In this document: positions 58,627 to 64,000 of the stretch, piece by piece | How the letters are laid out: each line of letters opens with the position of its first letter | Position numbering within the stretch: position 1 is the stretch's first letter | Source: Rhizobiaceae bacterium | GTDB lineage: Bacteria > Pseudomonadota > Alphaproteobacteria > Rhizobiales > Rhizobiaceae | NCBI GenBank assembly: GCA_029212415.1 | Contig: JARGOF010000013.1 | Span: 62,001 to 126,000, forward strand | Direction: 5' to 3' | Length of the DNA stretch: 64,000 nt | Position numbers and translations under genes: made by a program | The notes under the pieces: model-generated | Seen by the model: the letters and a program-made list of their open reading frames with translations, nothing else | The model's database searches: none | What the model was told of the DNA's origin: nothing

Positions 58627-59031
58627 CTATTTCGAGGCGTAGATTGAGCATTTGCCGCCGAAGGCGTTCTTCCATTTTCTGGTCCCATTCTCACAGGCCC
58701 TCAAAGCCAGTGCTTCGGCTTCCTTTATTGATCGCCTGTTGAGGGCCGAACCGCAAATATAGCTCCAGCTGTTGTTCAAGGCATACATGGGTGTAGACGC
58801 ATAGGCGGAATGTCCAGACGCCTTAATATAGTCCTCAACTGCTTTCCCGCATTCCCTGTGCCCCCGCGGCAAACGACGCCGCACGTTGCCCTTTTTTCCT
58901 GCCAGTGATGTGCTGCTCGCCTGCTTCTTCTTGGCGCTCGCGGCATAGGCAAGCCCATCGGCCTGCTGTGCTGTATAGGACATTGCACCCACCAGGCCGC
59001 AAATGACAAAAAGTTTGAAAATTGTTTTCAA
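58627..59031 (-). CDS. Small secreted DUF4189-like Cys-containing protein, copy 2
   Basis: MKTIFKLFVICGLVGAMSYTAQQADGLAYAASAKKKQASSTSLAGKKGNVRRRLP; same length as copy 1; TTG start. Confidence 0.68.
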   Translation of the reverse strand: MKTIFKLFVICGLVGAMSYTAQQADGLAYAASAKKKQASSTSLAGKKGNVRRRLPRGHRECGKAVEDYIKASGHSAYASTPMYALNNSWSYICGSALNRRSIKEAEALALRACENGTRKWKNAFGGKCSIYASK

Positions 59032-59352
59032 AATGATCCCCTTCCGATGTCTGATGGGGCCAGATTATGAGCACAATTTACCGTTTGCAAGCCCATTGAT
59101 ACCGCTATCAGAGGCTGCAGAAAGGTGACCATGAATCTGCACAGAGATTACTTAATGAAAATTGACAAAAGACGGCTTTATATAAAAACAATTCCCGTTT
59201 AGGTAGTTAAAAAACAAACCTCCCCGAATTAATTTTTTTTTAAAGTAAAAGAATTTTTTCTACAAACAGTTGAACCAGCGCTGGAATTTCCGAAACCGGA
59301 TAAATCCCATGCGCTGGTCAGATATTCGTTTGGTCGGCTGCGGCAATCACGC

Positions 59353-59541
59353 TTACGCCGTGACGCTGCCTGCGCCCTTGGGACCTGCGATCAGCCAGAC
59401 AATGAAGCCGACGACCGGGAAAATCAGAATGCCCAGGGTCCACAGAAGCTTCGCACCGGTGCTGGCGCCGCTCTGAAAGGTTTTGATGATCGCATAGATA
59501 TCGGCGATGAGCACCAACAGTCCGATTATACCATATTCCAT
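59353..59541 (-). CDS. PLDc_N-type small membrane protein
   Basis: 62 aa; LLVLIADIYAIIKTFQSGASTGAKLLWTLGILIFPVVGFIVWLIAGPKG. Confidence 0.8.
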   Translation of the reverse strand: MEYGIIGLLVLIADIYAIIKTFQSGASTGAKLLWTLGILIFPVVGFIVWLIAGPKGAGSVTA

Positions 59542-59570
59542 GAGTTCTCTCCTTTATATACTGTTCAATT

Positions 59571-59595
59571 AACGATTGTGCGTCGATTTGGTTCC
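59571..59595 (-). promoter_or_regulatory. EcfG-type promoter for the PLDc_N gene
   Basis: Minus strand GGAAC-N16-CGTT. Confidence 0.75.
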
Positions 59596-59672
59596 CTGGA
59601 ATTCGCAATTTTCTGACAAATAGCCAATAAATCGAGACCGCTCACCCGCCTGCAAAACGGATCAATCTTCCA

Positions 59673-59825
59673 TCAGTTCCAGTATGAGCTTTGATGACGC
59701 ACAGACTGAAAGCCATCGTGACCTTCGTCGTTTTGTTCGCCATGCATGGTGATGAGTGCGGCGCTCATTGTCGCCAGGAACATTCCGGCAATAAGAACAG
59801 CCAGGAGGGTCAGCAGAGTAATCAT
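59673..59825 (-). CDS. 50-aa small membrane protein (not in the ORF track)
   Basis: Manual translation MITLLTLLAVLIAGMFLATMSAALITMHGEQNDEGHDGFQSVRHQSSYWN*; overlaps the stop of the upstream PRC-like gene. Confidence 0.5.
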   Translation of the reverse strand: MITLLTLLAVLIAGMFLATMSAALITMHGEQNDEGHDGFQSVRHQSSYWN

Positions 59826-60217
59826 GATTGTCTCCTTTTATAATTCGGTTTCAGATCTCTATCGATTTCGGGCGTAAACGAATCCCGCGGATCGGAAGGC
59901 AAGCCTGTCAGCGACGCGTTGATCACCACCTGGCTGTCCTTCAGTTGAACAGTGGCAAGTGCAAAATTTGGAAAGGCCCCGGCATCATCGCCGGCAAATT
60001 CCAAACTCTTGATGCGAAGGCATCGCACATCACCATTGTCGCTCATGCGAGCGCCGGTCACAGTGCCGAGCGGTTCACCGCTGGCGGTGACGACGCTCAG
60101 ACCGAGCCAGCTATCCTCCGGCGGATCGCCGGCTGTTTCCACTTCATCAGAAAACGCAGTTTCTGTGTTGTCCGATGCTGAAAACCAGCCGAGAGCCACA
60201 CCAAGAACGGTCGACAT
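59822..60217 (-). CDS. PRC-barrel-like small protein
   Basis: WLGLSVVTASGEPLGTVTGARMSDNGDVRCLRI; N-terminal hydrophobic segment; start trimmed to MSTVLG. Confidence 0.6.
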   Translation of the reverse strand: MSTVLGVALGWFSASDNTETAFSDEVETAGDPPEDSWLGLSVVTASGEPLGTVTGARMSDNGDVRCLRIKSLEFAGDDAGAFPNFALATVQLKDSQVVINASLTGLPSDPRDSFTPEIDRDLKPNYKRRQS

Positions 60218-60286
60218 GATGATGAAATTACGCTCCACACAGCCACTTCCGTTTCCAATGCTATTGCTCTTTGTCTCTGGTTTGTT

Positions 60287-60311
60287 AACGCGCCGCGGCC
60301 AATAAGGTTCC
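60287..60311 (-). promoter_or_regulatory. EcfG-type promoter for PRC-like/50-aa gene pair
   Basis: Minus strand GGAAC-N16-CGTT. Confidence 0.75.
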
Positions 60312-60579
60312 ATAGGCGAAGAACCGATGGTTTCCCCTGAGCCTCCGCCGCGCTGCGCGGTCCATTCTCAACAGGCCTGTGACGCGGCATTCGCGCCGCG
60401 GGCGTTCGCAACCCCTGAGACTGACAAAATCCTGTTCCAAATCAGGTTGCGCCATCGCTGGCCCATGCCCCTCAGCCAGACAAAGTGGCGTCAGCGAAGC
60501 CGCAAGCAAAACCGACACAGCAAAAGGCCCCGATGTCTTCACACCGGGGCCTGCATATCTTCCGTGTAGTCGTGACAGG

Positions 60580-61098
60580 TCAGTCCTGCGACGAACGCAA
60601 TTCGATCTGGGTAACAGCCAGCGCAAAATTCAGACCGGTCTGTGTTGATACGCTGACCGGCTGCAGGGCAATGGTCTCACTCGATCCGCCAACCAGCACA
60701 TTGGCGCCAAGGCCAGCACCGACAGTGGCTTCCGCACTGACACCGCTATAGTCACCGGCGAGTGCACCTGGCTCATCCAAATCGGATGTCGGAGCCAAGA
60801 CAGCCCAGCTGATGACGCCTTGTCCTGTCCTGCCGATATCCAGTCCAAATTTCGAAATAACACCAAAATAGGTTTCAACGGGTCGGCCGCCGTCAGCCGA
60901 GGTGAATTCGCAGGACAGGTCCTTCGTTGAACCGAAGATGAATCCGTCTCCACCCTTCACCGCGCAGTTGAGTACACCAACTTCAACGCGGTTCGTTGTC
61001 TCAGCCACAGCAGCCGTTGGAACGCTCAGGGTCAGGGGCGCAAGCGCCAGGGCGGCAAGTGCCAGAGGAGCAAGTTTCATGTGCTTTGTCATCGTCAT
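60580..61098 (-). CDS. DUF992 domain-containing secreted protein
   Basis: Signal peptide; VEVGVLNCAVKGGDGFIFGSTKDLSCEF ... VLVGGSSETIALQPVSVSTQTGLNFALAVTQIEL. Confidence 0.88.
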   Translation of the reverse strand: MTMTKHMKLAPLALAALALAPLTLSVPTAAVAETTNRVEVGVLNCAVKGGDGFIFGSTKDLSCEFTSADGGRPVETYFGVISKFGLDIGRTGQGVISWAVLAPTSDLDEPGALAGDYSGVSAEATVGAGLGANVLVGGSSETIALQPVSVSTQTGLNFALAVTQIELRSSQD

Positions 61099-61249
61099 GT
61101 TCGGTTCCTTTTCTTTTCATTTTATGCATCGCACTGCCAATCATCTGACATGCAATGCTACAGGAATCTCAGGTCGCAGGATGGCATTTGATGCCCACCC
61201 AGACCTTGGCGAAACAGTAACGTCACCCCGTTCCGCCGTCCGTTAAACC

Positions 61250-61274
61250 AACGACCGAGCAGCGTAATGGTTCC
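61250..61274 (-). promoter_or_regulatory. EcfG-type promoter upstream of the DUF992 gene
   Basis: Minus strand GGAAC-N16-CGTT, about 150 bp from the start codon. Confidence 0.65.
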
Positions 61275-61408
61275 ATTGCCAATCCACTTTCTTTCGAAAA
61301 CCCTCAGGTCCTTCGAGAATCCATGAGCGCAACGTTTCGGCTGGCGATCCATTGATAATGCAAAACGGCTGGTCACAATTTGCGGCGCATCAACCCTCGA
61401 GGAGAAGT

Positions 61409-62431
61409 TCAGGCGCCGTGAAGCACAGGAAATACGATCTCGTATTTCAATCCACCATCGTCCGGAATATAGACGGCATGACCATTGAGAGATGCCGGAA
61501 CAATTTTTTCCAGCAGCATGCGTTCAAAATCCGGCAAAGGTGTGCGCTGCGCCGGCGGCGTGTCGGCAGGTGATTGCGCTATGTTCTCTTCCTGCCAGAC
61601 AAGCGTTGCCAGATCGTTTTGTCCGGTGCGTTTGCGCGTACATTTGACCAATATGGATTGTTTGCCCTTGGCCAGCAGCCTGTGTGATGCGGCCTGAACA
61701 ATCAGCTCATGCAAGGCAAGCCCCAGATAGAGGGACGCATTGGGCGACAGGCGTATATTTTCACCTTCAAATGCAATCGCTTTCATGCCGTCAGGAAAAT
61801 ATTTTTCCGCCTGTTGGCTGACATGGCTGCGAAGATGCGCACCTTTCCAGTCCGAATCGGTCACCAGATCCTGCGCATGCGCGAGGGAATGCAGACGGCC
61901 ACGAAATCGCTTTACATAGGCATCCAGCGTGTCGCTGTGTCTGGCTGTCTGAGTGGCCACGCTTTGTATGATGGAAAGAAGATTTTTTGACCTGTGACTG
62001 ACTTCTCGCAGCAAAGACAGGGTAATGCGCTCCGCCGTCCTCTTGGCAGACAGGTCGCGGATGACAGTCAACAGATAGGGTGATCCACTGCTTCCGTAGA
62101 TCAGCTGGACATCAAACTCGAATACGCTTTCCTGATCCGGCTTCAACTCAAGACGTTCTGTTTTGCCGGTCAACAGGACGCGCTCCTTCAAAGCCGCCAG
62201 AGGATGCGCGATTTCATCTCCAAAGATCGTCAAATCCTCGGGATCGCCTTCCTGTTCAACCGACCAGCGGTCGAAAAGATTGGTGATCAACAAATAGCGT
62301 TTCGCAGCGCTTTGAACGGTCATGCACAGACCTGACCTGGCCAGTGCTGCAACAAGGTAACTCTGGCGCTCTTTGTCGTCCTGATCTGCTCTTTGCCAAG
62401 TTACCCATTTTTCCACGACGATTACCCGCAC
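61409..62431 (-). CDS. HWE/HisKA_2 (HRXXN-type) histidine kinase-like protein with atypical catalytic domain
   Basis: PAS-like region then LREVSHRSKNLLSIIQSVATQTARHS; N-box position LALHELIVQAASHRLL. Confidence 0.78.
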   Translation of the reverse strand: MRVIVVEKWVTWQRADQDDKERQSYLVAALARSGLCMTVQSAAKRYLLITNLFDRWSVEQEGDPEDLTIFGDEIAHPLAALKERVLLTGKTERLELKPDQESVFEFDVQLIYGSSGSPYLLTVIRDLSAKRTAERITLSLLREVSHRSKNLLSIIQSVATQTARHSDTLDAYVKRFRGRLHSLAHAQDLVTDSDWKGAHLRSHVSQQAEKYFPDGMKAIAFEGENIRLSPNASLYLGLALHELIVQAASHRLLAKGKQSILVKCTRKRTGQNDLATLVWQEENIAQSPADTPPAQRTPLPDFERMLLEKIVPASLNGHAVYIPDDGGLKYEIVFPVLHGA

Positions 62432-62520
62432 TTGTTACGAAATTGCACCGAAGCAAACCGTGCTTCGAGAGGATCAGTTTCACGCCCGTAAGTCATTCAA
62501 CACTCATCAGGCAACACTCA

Positions 62521-62691
62521 TCAGGTATGAGGACGCCTCACCATGTCCATGAAAATCGAGATCCCCAGAGCCATGATGAAGATGAAAAACAGAATCTGGG
62601 CAATGCCTGATGATTCGCCGGCTATCCCGGCGAACCCAGCCACACCGGTGACCAGCGCAATCAGGAAAAACACAGCGGCGCAATACATCAT
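62521..62691 (-). CDS. DUF1328 small membrane protein (not in the ORF track)
   Basis: Manual translation MMYCAAVFFLIALVTGVAGFAGIAGESSGIAQILFFIFIMALGISIFMDMVRRPHT*. Confidence 0.85.
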   Translation of the reverse strand: MMYCAAVFFLIALVTGVAGFAGIAGESSGIAQILFFIFIMALGISIFMDMVRRPHT

Positions 62692-62723
62692 GACAGGCCT
62701 CCAGGTTGCGTCAACAGTTGGTC

Positions 62724-62748
62724 AACGCATGCCAGGCCATATGGTTCC
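62724..62748 (-). promoter_or_regulatory. EcfG-type promoter for the DUF1328 gene
   Basis: Minus strand GGAAC-N16-CGTT. Confidence 0.78.
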
Positions 62749-62767
62749 AAATTCATTTCATTGCCCA

Positions 62768-63562
62768 TCAGGCGGCCGTTGTTGCCTTTTCATCAAAGAA
62801 CAATGCCTGACTGATCAGGGCTTTGAGCATGGATGGGCTGAAAGGTTTCGTCACGACAAAGGCAGGTTCCGGCCGATCACCTGTCAGCAGCCGCTCCGGG
62901 AAGGCCGTGATGAAAATCACGGGAATCGTCTCATTGCCGAGAATCTCGTTGACGGCGTCAATGCCTGAACTGCCGTCGGCCAACTGAATATCAGCCAGTA
63001 TCATTTTCGGCCGGGTTTTGTTGAAAAGATCCACAGCTTCCGTATGGGTGCGTGCAATGCCGGTGACAGAGTGTCCGAGATCCATGACAATCTGTTCGAT
63101 ATCCACGGCAATCAGTGGCTCATCCTCGATGATCATGATGTCTGTGGCGATCTGACGTGAGATCTCCTCGGATGCCTCATCCAGAAGCGTTTCCACACGG
63201 CCTTCTTCGACGCTGAGAATCTCGGCTGTTTCTTCCTTTGAGAAAGTTTCAACTGCAACAAGCAGAAAAGCCTGACGTGGCAATGCAGGTATTGCTGCCA
63301 GATTGGCTGCGGCCCGCTGCTCCCAGACAAATGCGGACGGGCTCGGCTCAATTCTTATGTCGAGGGAACGAAATGCCGTGCAAAACAGTTTGTAGAGGGC
63401 GACACGATCGCTCGACGCATCGGGAAAAATGGAAATATCTGCAATCAGAGCTTCCAATGTTGCCGCCACATAGGCATCGCCGGATGTCTGTGAGCCGGTG
63501 AAGGCACGTGCGTACCGACGCAAAAGCGGCAGATACGGGGCGATCTTGGTGGACAATGACAT
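62768..63562 (-). CDS. phyR: PhyR general stress response regulator
   Basis: 264 aa; N-terminal ECF sigma-like domain plus C-terminal receiver (MIIEDEPLIAVDIEQIVMDLGHSVTGIARTHTEAV). Confidence 0.95.
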   Translation of the reverse strand: MSLSTKIAPYLPLLRRYARAFTGSQTSGDAYVAATLEALIADISIFPDASSDRVALYKLFCTAFRSLDIRIEPSPSAFVWEQRAAANLAAIPALPRQAFLLVAVETFSKEETAEILSVEEGRVETLLDEASEEISRQIATDIMIIEDEPLIAVDIEQIVMDLGHSVTGIARTHTEAVDLFNKTRPKMILADIQLADGSSGIDAVNEILGNETIPVIFITAFPERLLTGDRPEPAFVVTKPFSPSMLKALISQALFFDEKATTAA

Positions 63563-63609
63563 AGAGATCTCTCCTGAAAATCAAAATTTTTTGTGCTACT
63601 AACGGTTCC

Positions 63610-63634
63610 AACGCGCGTTGAAAAAAAAAGTTCC
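63610..63634 (-). promoter_or_regulatory. EcfG-type promoter for phyR
   Basis: Minus strand GGAAC-N16-CGTT. Confidence 0.78.
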
Positions 63635-63643
63635 GAAAAAAAT

Positions 63644-63668
63644 GGAACTTATTTCGTTTTGCCGCGTT
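63644..63668 (+). promoter_or_regulatory. EcfG-type promoter for nepR-ecfG
   Basis: GGAAC-N16-CGTT. Confidence 0.8.
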
Positions 63669-63703
63669 TGCTGAATTGAACACTACAGGAAAGACGTATT
63701 CCG

Positions 63704-63898
63704 ATGAACAGTAAAAAGCCAGCAGGAGGGTCGAACATCCCTTATTCTGACGACATGGATCCCAACAACGCAATATCGCGGCAACTGCGCGCTATTTATC
63801 AGGAAATCGAGTCGGAAGCGATTCCAGACCGTTTCCTGGACCTGCTCGAGAAACTTGATGCGGCTGAAGCGTCGCAGAAACGTGGGGCCGATAAGTGA
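63704..63898 (+). CDS. nepR: NepR anti-sigma factor
   Basis: ISRQLRAIYQEIESEAIPDRFLDLLEKLDAAE; between phyR and the sigma factor. Confidence 0.92.
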   Translation: MNSKKPAGGSNIPYSDDMDPNNAISRQLRAIYQEIESEAIPDRFLDLLEKLDAAEASQKRGADK

Positions 63899-64000
63899 CC
63901 ACAACTCCAGAACCTGAATTCAGTTTCAAGCGCGAGATGCTTGCGGCCCTCCCAAGCCTGCGTGCTTTCGCCATGTCACTGGTGAGAAACTCACATAACG
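63895..64000 (+). CDS. ecfG: EcfG-type sigma factor, 5' end only (truncated by window)
   Basis: GTG start overlapping nepR stop; VTTTPEPEFSFKREMLAALPSLRAFAMSLVRNSHN. Confidence 0.82.
   Translation, partial: MTTTPEPEFSFKREMLAALPSLRAFAMSLVRNSHN

Noticed and set aside
61210-61233. Extra GGAAC on minus strand upstream of the DUF992 gene as another EcfG site
   Set aside because: A 16-nt spacer leads to TTCG rather than CGTT; the site at 61250-61274 fits exactly.
1-64000. CRISPR arrays, tRNA or rRNA genes, phage genes
   Set aside because: No regularly spaced repeats, tRNA-like cloverleaf sequence, rRNA segments or phage structural genes were recognised by reading; a tRNAscan/Infernal run would be needed to exclude small RNAs formally.

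Overview
A 64 kb alphaproteobacterial (Rhizobiales-like) chromosomal window, almost entirely protein coding. No rRNA, tRNA, CRISPR array or transposase was recognised. Main blocks, left to right: (1) dienelactone hydrolase and aldo/keto reductase; (2) a 904-aa ABC-transporter-like protein with a degenerate ATPase domain, paired with a cyclic-nucleotide-binding-domain protein; (3) a sugar operon (AraC, TrpA-like aldolase, FGGY kinase, ribose-type ABC transporter); (4) cbpA-cbpM behind an FNR/FixK-type box; (5) a nitrate assimilation locus (nasT-nasS-nrtA-nrtB-fused nrtCD-nirB-nirD-nasA-cysG) whose nrtA leader shows a sigma-54 promoter, an ANTAR-type hexaloop hairpin and a terminator; (6) a small pseudogene scar (racemase and GntR remnants); (7) tungstate ABC transporter genes and a large formate dehydrogenase locus with many DUF accessory genes; (8) a GntR/TRAP/uxuA/uxaC hexuronate operon; (9) a general stress response region (HRXXN-type kinase, DUF1328, phyR, nepR, start of ecfG) in which six exact GGAAC-N16-CGTT EcfG-type promoters can be read by eye. 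All calls come from reading the sequence and recalled family motifs; no database search was run.
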